NCBI GenBank assembly: GCA_965601825.1
Contig: OZ271839.1
Location: 2,666,001 to 2,730,000 of the forward strand
Length of the DNA: 64,000 nt
Direction: 5' to 3'
Source of the DNA: HXMU1420-13 sp965601825
GTDB taxonomy: Bacteria > Bacteroidota > Rhodothermia > Balneolales > Balneolaceae
The notes beneath the pieces were generated by a model that worked only from the letters and a program-made list of their open reading frames with translations, was not told the origin of the DNA and ran no database searches. Shown one piece after another: positions 1 to 9,000 of this stretch. Made by a program: the position numbers and the translations under genes. The stretch's first letter is position 1; each line of letters opens with the position of its first letter.

Positions 1-1338
1 TTCTTCCCCTAAAGTGATATTATCGATTATCGATCCTGTAAATAGAGTATGATCTTGTAATACCAAACTGAAATAATAGCGAAGATCCGATAACGCTAAA
101 TCTTTTATATCAACACCATCAAGTTTTATAGAGCCTTTTTGGATTTCGTAAAACCGAAGTAGCAAGTTAATAATAGTAGTTTTTCCTGCTCCTGTAGCAC
201 CCACTATTGCAATATTCTCTCCTGGTTTAGCGGTAAATGAAACGTTGCGAAGTACCCAATCCTCATTTTCATTGTATTTAAACCAAACATTTTCAAAGGT
301 TATTTCACCTTTTGGATGCTGAATTCTTTTAGGTTGCTCAACTTCGATAACCTCTGTCTCGGTATCCATCACACTAAATATTCGTTCTGATGAAGCCAAT
401 GCAGATTGAAGCGTATTAAATTTTTCAGACAATCCACGAATTGGCATAAAGAACTGTCGAGCATATTGAATAAATGCTAAGAGTACACCAAATGTAACAC
501 CGCCCATCATTGCTCTACCGCCACCATACCACACAATCAAAGCCATTGCAAAGCTTGAAAAGACTTCGACTAGTGGCCAGAAAATGGAAAAATAGAAGAT
601 TGTTTCAATGTGAGCCTCACGATGGTTTGCATTTATCTTCTTAAACTTTTCCTGCTGCTTTTTCTCCCGATTGAAAAGTTGAACCACATCCATTCCATTA
701 ATGTGCTCCTGAACAAATGAATTCAGATTCGAAATCTGATCTCTAACATTTAGAAATGCCACTCTAACTTTTTCCTTGAACCAAAAAGTAGCGTAGAATA
801 AAATCGGTAGTACAGCAATTGTAACTAAACTCAATTCCCAGTTCATGCTGAACATGAAATACAGAATGAAAATAATTCTGAACATATCGCCGATGATGGC
901 GACCACACCATCAGACAATAATTCACTTAATGCCTCAACATCGCTAGTTGTTCTGGTAATTAATCTACCGATGGGATTCTTATCGAAAAATTGAACATGT
1001 AGTGATTTAATTTTTTCGAATATTGCATTTCGTAAAGAGTAGAGTGTTCCCTGACCAAACCATCTTGTTAGATAAGTGTTCGTCATTAAGAGAACAAATT
1101 CACCAATTAAAGCAGCGAATAAGAGTAATATGATATTCATTAAACCATCAAAATCGCCGATAGCTATATGATCATCGATGGCCATTTGTGTTAGTTTTGG
1201 CCGGATGGTTCCCAGAAAGGAAGCAAACAGTGTTAAAACAACAGCAAGTAGTACGAACCAGCGATATGGTTTAATAAAAAAATAAAGCCGTTTGATCAGA
1301 GCTCTGTCAACGGCTTTATACTTTGAATCTTTACTCAT
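1..1338 (-). CDS. ABC exporter half-transporter, MsbA/BmrD type (partial, C-terminus outside window)
   Basis: The reading frame is open from an ATG at 1338 to the left edge, giving 446 residues without a stop. The N-terminal half is a six-helix type IV ABC exporter membrane domain with the usual cytoplasmic loops (for example RLITRTTSDVEALSE near residue 115). A nucleotide-binding domain follows, with Walker A GATGAGKTT near residue 385 and Q-loop LVLQDHTLF. The signature and Walker B lie beyond the edge. The start is 9 bases after the stop of the RNase Z gene, so the two are probably co-transcribed. The ABC half at 2831-4624 carries a degenerate catalytic site. This gene is therefore a good candidate for its catalytically competent partner in a heterodimeric exporter of the BmrC/BmrD or TM287/288 kind. 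The pairing is inference, and the substrate is unknown (lipid or drug are typical of the family). Confidence 0.9.
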   Translation of the reverse strand, partial: MSKDSKYKAVDRALIKRLYFFIKPYRWFVLLAVVLTLFASFLGTIRPKLTQMAIDDHIAIGDFDGLMNIILLLFAALIGEFVLLMTNTYLTRWFGQGTLYSLRNAIFEKIKSLHVQFFDKNPIGRLITRTTSDVEALSELLSDGVVAIIGDMFRIIFILYFMFSMNWELSLVTIAVLPILFYATFWFKEKVRVAFLNVRDQISNLNSFVQEHINGMDVVQLFNREKKQQEKFKKINANHREAHIETIFYFSIFWPLVEVFSSFAMALIVWYGGGRAMMGGVTFGVLLAFIQYARQFFMPIRGLSEKFNTLQSALASSERIFSVMDTETEVIEVEQPKRIQHPKGEITFENVWFKYNENEDWVLRNVSFTAKPGENIAIVGATGAGKTTIINLLLRFYEIQKGSIKLDGVDIKDLALSDLRYYFSLVLQDHTLFTGSIIDNITLGEE

Positions 1339-1347
1339 TTAATCGGT

Positions 1348-1780
1348 TTAGAATCGATCGAAATCGTCGTAAGATGTTCTTGGACTATTTGATCGTTTTG
1401 GCATTTGTTCGCCTGACTTATCATCACGATTGTAGCTACTGCTACCATATCTACGATCACCGCCACCTCTATTACGATCCTGACCCTGGCTGCCATAGTT
1501 TCTATCACCGCCGCCTCGGTAACCTCCGCCACTGCGATCATTATCATAGCGTCCGCCACCGCCACCACGGTAACCTCCGCCGCCACCTCCACTACGGTAA
1601 CCTCCACTGCCACCGCTTCTATAGCCTCCGCCGCCACGATCATTGTCGTACCGGCCGCCGCCGCCATGTTGCTTGCGAGGCCTGAAGTTTCTACCACCAC
1701 CTCCGCGATGATCTCTTCCTCCACCACGGTGATCTCGTCCACCACCTCGATGATCTCTTCCACCACCTCTTCCAAAACCA
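1348..1780 (-). repeat. RGG-box low-complexity coding repeat
   Basis: This segment encodes the Gly/Arg/Asp/Tyr-rich tail of the RNase Z. Three near-identical 21-base units coding GRDHRGG lie at about 1690-1775, followed by imperfect GGYRSGG and GRYDNDR units. The composition bias also opens long frames on the opposite strand and in the third minus frame. Those frames translate to biased His/Tyr- or Val/Glu-rich strings and are not genes. Confidence 0.85.
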
Positions 1781-2760
1781 GTATCAGGTTTCTTGGTTAG
1801 ATCTTTGAGTTCAACTTTTGGATCAACAATTCCTCTTTCATGAGTTGGGTCCGTGAAAATTGGTCGAAGTTCGTTTGCTAACCAAGTCGGATAAAAAGCA
1901 TCTCTTGCTTCCTTAAGAAGCACATGAAGATTTGTATATCTAGCTGAGAAGTGTCCGATAACTAACAGCTTAGTTTGAGCTTCATTAGCTACTCTAGCTG
2001 CGTCTAATGCAGTTGAGTGCCCGGTTTCACGAGCTTTATCTGCAAGTTGAGAACTAAATGTGGCTTCATGGAACAGAATATTAGTGTTCATGGCCAGTTT
2101 AACCGCATTCGGGCAATATTCAGTGTCTGTTACATAGGCAAAGCTATCACCAGGTCTTGGATGACCAACAATTTCATAAGCCTCAATCACACTGCCGTCT
2201 TCCAGAGTTACGCTGTTACCAGCCTTTAACTCTTTAAACTGCTCATCTTCAGTAATACCAAATGATGCAGCTTTGTCAGCGTCAACTTTACCGGATTTAT
2301 CTTTCTCCTGGAACCTATAACCCACGCAAAATTTCTTATGCTTAAGAGGTCTCGCTTCCACATAATATTCGTCTGTCTCAATTACTCTTTGTTCTTCAAT
2401 ATCTTCTTCAATCTCAACGAAGTCGATATCGAAACTCAGTTCAACTCCAGAGAAGTTGAGATTCCATTCTACATATTCTTTAATACCTTTTGGGCCAACT
2501 ACATTTAATTCCTTCTCACGACGTTGAAGCTGTAGGGTGGATAAAAGTCCCATTAATCCTGAATAGTGATCAACATCAAAATGTGAGATGAAAATACTAT
2601 CGATTTTGGATCTCTTTAACCCAGCCTGAAGCATTCTCATTTGTGCATTTTCTCCGCAATCGAATAAAAATACACTTCCTTCTCTCCAAAGTGCTACCGA
2701 AGGTAGATGTCGTATAGCTGTTGGTGTGGCAGATGCGATGCCTAATGGTACTACAATCAT
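1348..2760 (-). CDS. rnz: Ribonuclease Z (metallo-beta-lactamase fold) with a long RGG/Gly-rich C-terminal tail
   Basis: The first roughly 325 of 470 residues are a tRNA 3'-processing endonuclease of the RNase Z/ElaC family. Family landmarks visible are GHSTALDAARVA, GHFSARY, LFHEATF and YVTDTE. The zinc motif normally written HxHxDH reads HFDVDH (residues 60-65), so the second His is Asp. The last about 145 residues are low complexity, rich in RGGG, GYRSGG and GRYDNDRGG units with three tandem GRDHRGG copies, resembling eukaryotic RGG boxes that bind RNA. I chose the ATG at 2760 because GGGAG lies 8 bases upstream. An in-frame TTG at 2775 overlaps that ribosome site and is less likely. The gene sits between two ABC exporter halves in one minus-strand run. 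RNase Z is normally about 300 residues, so the tail is an addition. Confidence 0.88.
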   Translation of the reverse strand: MIVVPLGIASATPTAIRHLPSVALWREGSVFLFDCGENAQMRMLQAGLKRSKIDSIFISHFDVDHYSGLMGLLSTLQLQRREKELNVVGPKGIKEYVEWNLNFSGVELSFDIDFVEIEEDIEEQRVIETDEYYVEARPLKHKKFCVGYRFQEKDKSGKVDADKAASFGITEDEQFKELKAGNSVTLEDGSVIEAYEIVGHPRPGDSFAYVTDTEYCPNAVKLAMNTNILFHEATFSSQLADKARETGHSTALDAARVANEAQTKLLVIGHFSARYTNLHVLLKEARDAFYPTWLANELRPIFTDPTHERGIVDPKVELKDLTKKPDTGFGRGGGRDHRGGGRDHRGGGRDHRGGGGRNFRPRKQHGGGGRYDNDRGGGGYRSGGSGGYRSGGGGGGYRGGGGGRYDNDRSGGGYRGGGDRNYGSQGQDRNRGGGDRRYGSSSYNRDDKSGEQMPKRSNSPRTSYDDFDRF

Positions 2761-2830
2761 TTTATTTTCTCCCAATTACCGTTGGTACGCCGCGGTCAAC
2801 AACGTACACGTATGGTTTTGTTTTATTTAG

Positions 2831-4624
2831 TTAGATTTGTGCTAGTTCTTGTTCAAGTATTTGTTTTTTATACATAGCCTTATAGTGACCGTCGTATTCT
2901 AAAAGCTCTTCATGAGTTCCTTCTTCAATAATCTGACCATTCTCAAGATAGTATATTCTGTCCGCGTCTTTTATGGTCGATATTCTGTGGCTGATAGTTA
3001 TTGTTGTTGTATCGCCCAGCTCCTGTTCTAAATTTCTTAGTATTGCGTCTTCTGTTTTCGTATCAACTGCACTTAAAGAATCATCAAATATTAAAATCTT
3101 GGGCTTCTTAATAAGCGCCCGGGCAATTGCAGTCCTCTGTTTTTGTCCACCGGATAATGTAATTCCCCGTTCACCGAGCATAGTCTTAAATTTTTTCTCA
3201 AAATCCAAAATATTCTCTTTAACCATTGCTAATCCGGCTGCATTTTCAATTTGTTCTTCAGTTGCCTCTTCTAAACCAAACGCTATGTTATCACCAATCG
3301 TATCTGAGAATAAAAACGTTCCCTGCGGAACAAATCCAATGACTCTCCTTAGATGAGATAAACTCATCTCTTTCAAGTTGTTTCCATCTACCAAGACTTC
3401 TCCCTCACTAACCTCAAATAATCGTGGAATCAATTGAACTAAAGTAGACTTCCCAGATCCGGTTCTTCCGACAATTGCAACATTATCACCTGCTGCTATT
3501 TTCAGATTCAGATTCTTAATTACGTACTCATCAGAATCAGGATACTTAAACCAAACATCCTTGAATTCAATCTCACCTTTAATATCTGTTGATTTAGAGT
3601 CATGGAGTGAATCGATTTCTACCGGAAAATCCAACACTTCTTTAATTCGATACCAAGATGCCAAAGATTTTTGAAATCTATTCATAGTATATCCAAGCGC
3701 TGCTACAGGCCAAATTAAATAGGCAACATATATCAAGAATTCTGCAATATTACCGACAGTAAGCGTTCCTTCTATTATCATATTTCCACCCTGCCAAATA
3801 ACAATGATCAGAGAAATCCCAATCAGGAAATTTAAACCGGGATGAAAAAGAGACTCAATCATATCCAATCGAAGCTTCTTCTTTCGATAATCCTCACTCA
3901 GTGCTTCAAACTTTTCTTGTTCATTGTCTAATCGATTGTAAGCTTTGATTAACCGAATGCTGGAAAATGATTCTTTAGCCTGACCTGCAAGTTTAGAATA
4001 CTGTTCTTGTATGATAATAGAATGTTTGTGGATGAAGCCTGTAATCCAATATGCAAAAATGGATAGCAGCGGTAATGGTAACAATGCCCAAAGCATTAAT
4101 TCATAATTCACTATATACATCATGGTAATTACAAAACCCGCTCTAGTAACAGTATTAATACTGTACATAATTACCGGTCCGTAATATTCTCTTACTTTAT
4201 TGATGTCTTCAGAAGCACGAACATAAACTTCACCATCAGAATATTTTGCATAAAAACTTTGGGGTAGCTGCATCAATTTCTCAATCACAGCATTCCGCAT
4301 ATCGAATTCTACCTTTCGAGAAGAGACAATTAAAGTTTGGCGAGTCAGAAAAAGGAAGAAACCATAAAGGATTACAGCACCTAATAAAATGGCTGAATTT
4401 AATGCCAGAATTTTACCAACTTCGCTAACAAATAGAGTATCAATCAAAGTCTCCGGAACCTTGAAATCACCACCTGAAAGATTCTCAACTTCATCAATGG
4501 TTTGCCGGATTAACACCGGAATCCAGACCAGAAAGAAATTAGCACAGGTAAGAAAGATTGCACCCAGTATAAAACTGACTTTATACTTTTTAAGAAATTT
4601 ATTCAGGTCTTTAATGGCTTCCAA
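2831..4624 (-). CDS. ABC exporter half-transporter with degenerate ATPase site (BmrC/TM287-like)
   Basis: This is a 597-residue membrane-ATPase fusion: six predicted helices in residues 15-310, then a nucleotide-binding domain with Walker A GRTGSGKST near 385, signature LSGGQKQR and H-loop TISHRIS. After Walker B the sequence is ILIFDDSLSAVD, so Asp (about residue 515) occupies the position of the catalytic Glu. That substitution is known from the degenerate half of heterodimeric exporters. Initiation is probably at TTG 4624. The frame has a stop a short way upstream, no ATG precedes the first helix, and the start follows the stop of the AtuA-like gene by 11 bases. The likely partner is the half-transporter at 1-1338, on the far side of rnz. 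Confidence 0.9.
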   Translation of the reverse strand: MEAIKDLNKFLKKYKVSFILGAIFLTCANFFLVWIPVLIRQTIDEVENLSGGDFKVPETLIDTLFVSEVGKILALNSAILLGAVILYGFFLFLTRQTLIVSSRKVEFDMRNAVIEKLMQLPQSFYAKYSDGEVYVRASEDINKVREYYGPVIMYSINTVTRAGFVITMMYIVNYELMLWALLPLPLLSIFAYWITGFIHKHSIIIQEQYSKLAGQAKESFSSIRLIKAYNRLDNEQEKFEALSEDYRKKKLRLDMIESLFHPGLNFLIGISLIIVIWQGGNMIIEGTLTVGNIAEFLIYVAYLIWPVAALGYTMNRFQKSLASWYRIKEVLDFPVEIDSLHDSKSTDIKGEIEFKDVWFKYPDSDEYVIKNLNLKIAAGDNVAIVGRTGSGKSTLVQLIPRLFEVSEGEVLVDGNNLKEMSLSHLRRVIGFVPQGTFLFSDTIGDNIAFGLEEATEEQIENAAGLAMVKENILDFEKKFKTMLGERGITLSGGQKQRTAIARALIKKPKILIFDDSLSAVDTKTEDAILRNLEQELGDTTTITISHRISTIKDADRIYYLENGQIIEEGTHEELLEYDGHYKAMYKKQILEQELAQI

Positions 4625-4635
4625 AGAATCGTTTT

Positions 4636-6000
4636 CTAAACGGTGAATACTTGTACTCTAGGTGATACAGCTGTTTTATCTAATAATGCAGGCCAATATG
4701 CAACGATTTCACTCGCTTTTGGTCTTCCTCCAGCAAATCCTGTTACACTACTTGGTCCTGTCAATATTAATGGCGCGATTTCCATTCCAAATCGATTTAT
4801 ATCAATCTTGTTATGCCCTGAGATAGATATCCTCATTTGAATTTCATCAAATTCATCTGCATCATTTTCAGAAATCGGTTTTTCAGTTACACCATTGTAA
4901 CCAACAAACTCTGAGTGAAATTCTTCAATAGCCAATCCAAGCTCTTTTGCTCTATTTTCTAAAATCTCTGCACCCTTTTCTGCCTTTTTTAAAGCATCAG
5001 GCCATGAATAAACTAAAGTTGCTGATAGCTTATATCCATCATTATAACTAGCTGATATTTTATAGGTAGGAGTATCCGGTTTACCTTTAATTCCGGTCAC
5101 CTTTACTTTGTCTTTCCCGGCATCTTCCAATTTAATTGTAGTGAAATCAGCTATTACGTCTGGCGTAATATATTCGGATGGATCTCCAATCTCATAGAGC
5201 AACTGCTCTTTAACCGTTTTCAAATTTACCAACCCACCTGTTCCTTCATGTTTAGTCACGTAAAATGTCCCATCTGGAAAAGCTTCTATTATTGGAAATC
5301 CGATGTTTACAAAATCATCTACCTCTTCCCAATCGGTATAATTACCACCTGATACCTGGGCTCCACATTCAATGATATGTCCGGCAATTGTTCCAATCGC
5401 CATTTTATCAAAATCATCATAAGACCAGCCGAATTCATAGATCATTGGAGCCAGTGTTAATCCTGTATCAGTTACTCTTCCTGTGATAACTACATCTGCG
5501 CCTTGTTCCAATGCTTCAACTACAGTTCGACATCCAAAATATACATTCGCACTTAACAACTGATCCTTTACCGTTGTAATTGGATCACCGGTTTCCATGT
5601 TTTTAAGTGGATGATCATTTTGAATTAACTCATCGATATCATCCAGAATATTATCTCCATCAACAACGGCTACTTTTAGTCCACCAAAGCCTTTTTCTTT
5701 TGCGATTTTGAGAATCTCATCCTTACAAGCTAATGGGTTTACCCCACCGGCATTACTGATCACCTTGATACCGTCATGTACAATTTCGGGCATGATCGCG
5801 TCAATCACTCCAACAAAATCTCTGGCGTAGCCCCAATCCGGATTTCGCATGCGTTGCTTTTGCATTATGGACATGGTTACCTCTGCGAGATAATCCATAA
5901 CTAAATAATCGATTGGACCTTGTTTTACCTGATTTACAGGTGCGTTTGGTAAATCACCCCAAAAACCCTGACCTGATGCAATTCTTATAAATTCTTTCAA
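4636..6000 (-). CDS. AtuA-like acyclic terpene utilisation family protein (DUF1446)
   Basis: The 454-residue product matches the DUF1446/AtuA family by its N-terminal pattern IRIASGQGFWGD, the segment YLVMDYLAEVTMSIM, the loop SNAGGVNPLAC and VVITGRVTDTGLTLAPMIY. Members are soluble proteins found in acyclic terpene and leucine-type catabolic clusters, but a precise reaction is not established for most of them. No acyl-CoA catabolic genes are next to it here. It is the first gene of the minus-strand run leading into the two ABC halves and rnz, 11 bases before the next start. A role in branched-chain acyl metabolism is only a family-level suggestion. Confidence 0.82.
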   Translation of the reverse strand: MKEFIRIASGQGFWGDLPNAPVNQVKQGPIDYLVMDYLAEVTMSIMQKQRMRNPDWGYARDFVGVIDAIMPEIVHDGIKVISNAGGVNPLACKDEILKIAKEKGFGGLKVAVVDGDNILDDIDELIQNDHPLKNMETGDPITTVKDQLLSANVYFGCRTVVEALEQGADVVITGRVTDTGLTLAPMIYEFGWSYDDFDKMAIGTIAGHIIECGAQVSGGNYTDWEEVDDFVNIGFPIIEAFPDGTFYVTKHEGTGGLVNLKTVKEQLLYEIGDPSEYITPDVIADFTTIKLEDAGKDKVKVTGIKGKPDTPTYKISASYNDGYKLSATLVYSWPDALKKAEKGAEILENRAKELGLAIEEFHSEFVGYNGVTEKPISENDADEFDEIQMRISISGHNKIDINRFGMEIAPLILTGPSSVTGFAGGRPKASEIVAYWPALLDKTAVSPRVQVFTV

Positions 6001-6045
6001 CTGAGCTACTTTTTATTCCATTAGATGATAACGGTTCTAAAATAA

Positions 6046-6075
6046 AAAACCCCACTCCAAATGAAGCGGGGTTTT
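6046..6075 (-). terminator. Rho-independent terminator after the subtilase gene
   Basis: AAAACCCC-A-CT and AG-C-GGGGTTTT form a strong stem around a short A-rich loop. The run of A at 6044-6049 becomes the U tract on the minus-strand transcript. It lies just downstream of the stop of the subtilase (6098) and before the AtuA-like gene, so it separates two transcription units. Confidence 0.85.
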
Positions 6076-6097
6076 ACTATAAAGTTTGAAAATGAAT

Positions 6098-9000
6098 TTA
6101 CTTAATAAGTGTCATTTTTCGCGTCTGGGTAAATGAACCGGCTCGAAGCTGATAAATGTAAACTCCCGACGAAAGATTCGACGCATCGAATAACACTGCA
6201 TGATTTCCTGCCGATTGTTCCGCATTAACCAACTCAGCAACTTTCTGTCCAAGCATGTCATAAACTACGATTGAAACCTTTGAAGCTTCCGGTATACTAT
6301 AATTTATGTTCGTTGAAGGGTTGAATGGATTCGGGTAGTTTTGCTCAATGCTAAACTTGGTTGGTATTCCGCCTAACTCTTCATTTGATACATTGAGTAT
6401 TGTAATGTTCTCTGTAAATGTATCTGTAAGCCCACCATTATCAGTAACTGTTAGTGTAACTGTAAAATCACCTGTAGCTAAGAAATCATAAACAGGGCTC
6501 GAATCATTGCTCATATTTCCATCACCAAAATTCCATTCCCAAGCAACTATACCGCCAGCATTCATATCTAGTGCATCGGATGATAGGTCCGTAAATGTTA
6601 CTAATGATCCATCGATACTGGATGTAAATACCGCTTCCGGAGCATCATTAACCGGTGAGACAATAATTGAAACCATCATTGAGTCAGTTGGACCGGACTC
6701 ATTACCTACATAGAATTTTGCATCCGTTTGACCGAAGAAATCACTTGTTGCAGATAGTGTTAATGTGTGCTCAACTGCATCTTCAGCGATGGTTACATTT
6801 TGATCCAGAGGACTTGCCCAAACAAATACATCTGGATCCTGTCCCCCAACTCCTGATGCCATTCGAATTGTGCTAAGTGTAAGTTGTTCATCTTCCAGAA
6901 ATACAAATTGCTGATCGCTACCAACCGGAAAATGAGGTTGATTTGCTATTGATAAGCTCACGGTAGCTGTATCTGTCATGTCGCCATCTGAAATTATGTA
7001 TTCGATATAATCCCATCCGTCAAAATTTAATGGAGCAACATAAATTGGACCATCTATTGTGTATTTCATCTCACCATAAATAGGATCAGAGAAATCATAT
7101 ATCTCAACTGATTCTTCCGGGAAATCCGGATCGACATCGTTTTCAAATGCAAAATCAAATAATTCGTCTAAGTCAACAACTTCCCCTGCTAACAAGGGAA
7201 TGGTATCATTTAGAGCTATTGGTTTTTGATTTGCTAATTCAAATGTTGTGAACTGATCGGCCACTCGATTAATAAATAAACCATCTTTATTACTGTAATG
7301 ATCTATTACTGAAATTGCTGTATAACTTCCAGGAGCAAGATCAGTAGCTAGAATAGTAACATCGAAAGTTTGAGTTAATGAGGAATCAATTTGACCATTG
7401 TTCGGACTAATGAAACCAAAAGCTTCTTCAGTATAAATACTGATATCATTGATTCCGGCCCAAGCCGATTGAATGAAATCATCTGTTTCTACAACAAATG
7501 CTAAAAAGACACTTGACTGACCTCTCAGTGCTGATATATCCAGAGTGACTCTATAAAACTGACCATCATTGATTAGTAAATCTTCCGTTGAACCAATAAA
7601 TAGTAATTCCGGCTCGGACTGTGTCTCATAACCAATCCAAAACGAACCAACATCCGCTCCCGGTTCCAATAAGAAGCTGTATGTGAATTCAATTATAACA
7701 GAAGAGTCTGTTGGTACACCTGAGAGATCAATAGATTCTGACAAAGCTGTTGTATTAGTATTATCAAGAATCAAAAATCCATTTTCATTCTCATCACCAA
7801 CATTCAACCAATAATCAGGTTCTTCTTCAGTTCCATAGTCGTATAAATTGAATATATCGCCTAATCCAAAACTTTCATCAAGAACTTGCCAAGGTGATCC
7901 CAACTCGTTATTGGTATAACCCTCGAAATCTTCGAAATAGATTTCAGTTTCATCTTCAGTAAGGCTTTTTGCTTTATGCTCTACAGATGAATTTTGAAGT
8001 GCTATCCCATCAATAGAATTGAATTTCTCCAATATCAGATTTTCATGATGCGAAACATTGAAAGTAGGTAAATCTGCTTTATCTGAATCTTTAAATCTTG
8101 CAGAAGCTGCGACTTTACCGGCAATAAATTCATCATCAATAAACTCTTCCGTCTCATTTGATACAATGAATACATTGGCCAGATAATCGACATCAACTGC
8201 CCCAACATTTGTAGCATCAAATGAAAATTGTTGGTTTTGATCTCTAGCAAGCTCACCAAGCTCTAAAGTTGGATTATCTATTTCAAGTGCGACATTACGA
8301 GCCGAGAATTCGGTAATGTGAGTCAAAACATTACTACCATAAAACGATTCGAATCCATTGGTGTATACCTGTGTATATAATTCGTAGTCACCTGGTATTA
8401 AATATTCGGTTAGAATAGTGACATCAATGTCTTGACTGGCAAGTGGTAATACTTCACCATCGCTGATAGAAGTGTAAAACAGAAGGTCGTTAACGACAAC
8501 TCGAACATTGTCAAACAGAACACCGAAACCCCCGACCTCAGAGAAGTCAGTATTTGTAACAAACCAAAACTCGATATCATCCAGACCGGCAAATTGAGAG
8601 ATATCTACTCGAATGGTAACATAGCCACCATAATTTGGAATTGATCCATTATAAGTATCTGCTAAAGTCACCAATCTTTCTCCATCAGAAACAACATTCA
8701 CAAAGAAGTTATCATAAACGTCTTCCAGGGCAACTTCGACATCAAACTCCAGATACGCTGGCCCCCTATTCGGATCTAATTCAGAAAAATCAAATGCAGG
8801 TGGTATAGCCACAGAATTAGCGTTATTAGCATATCCTACTTCAAAATCCCCAAATAGAAATACATTATTTGTATCACCCTCTACATTACTGATATCCTCT
8901 AAAGACCAATATTTTTCTTCGAAACCGAATGACAATAACTCCCAGTTTTGAGCTACTGAATCTGCGTTATTTAAATCATCAAAAAACAGATCAGTTGGTC

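Noticed and set aside
1323..1775. Long open frames overlapping the RGG tail on both strands (His/Tyr-rich and Val/Glu-rich products)
   Set aside because: They are produced by the repeat composition of the RNase Z tail, give low-complexity products and lack ribosome sites.
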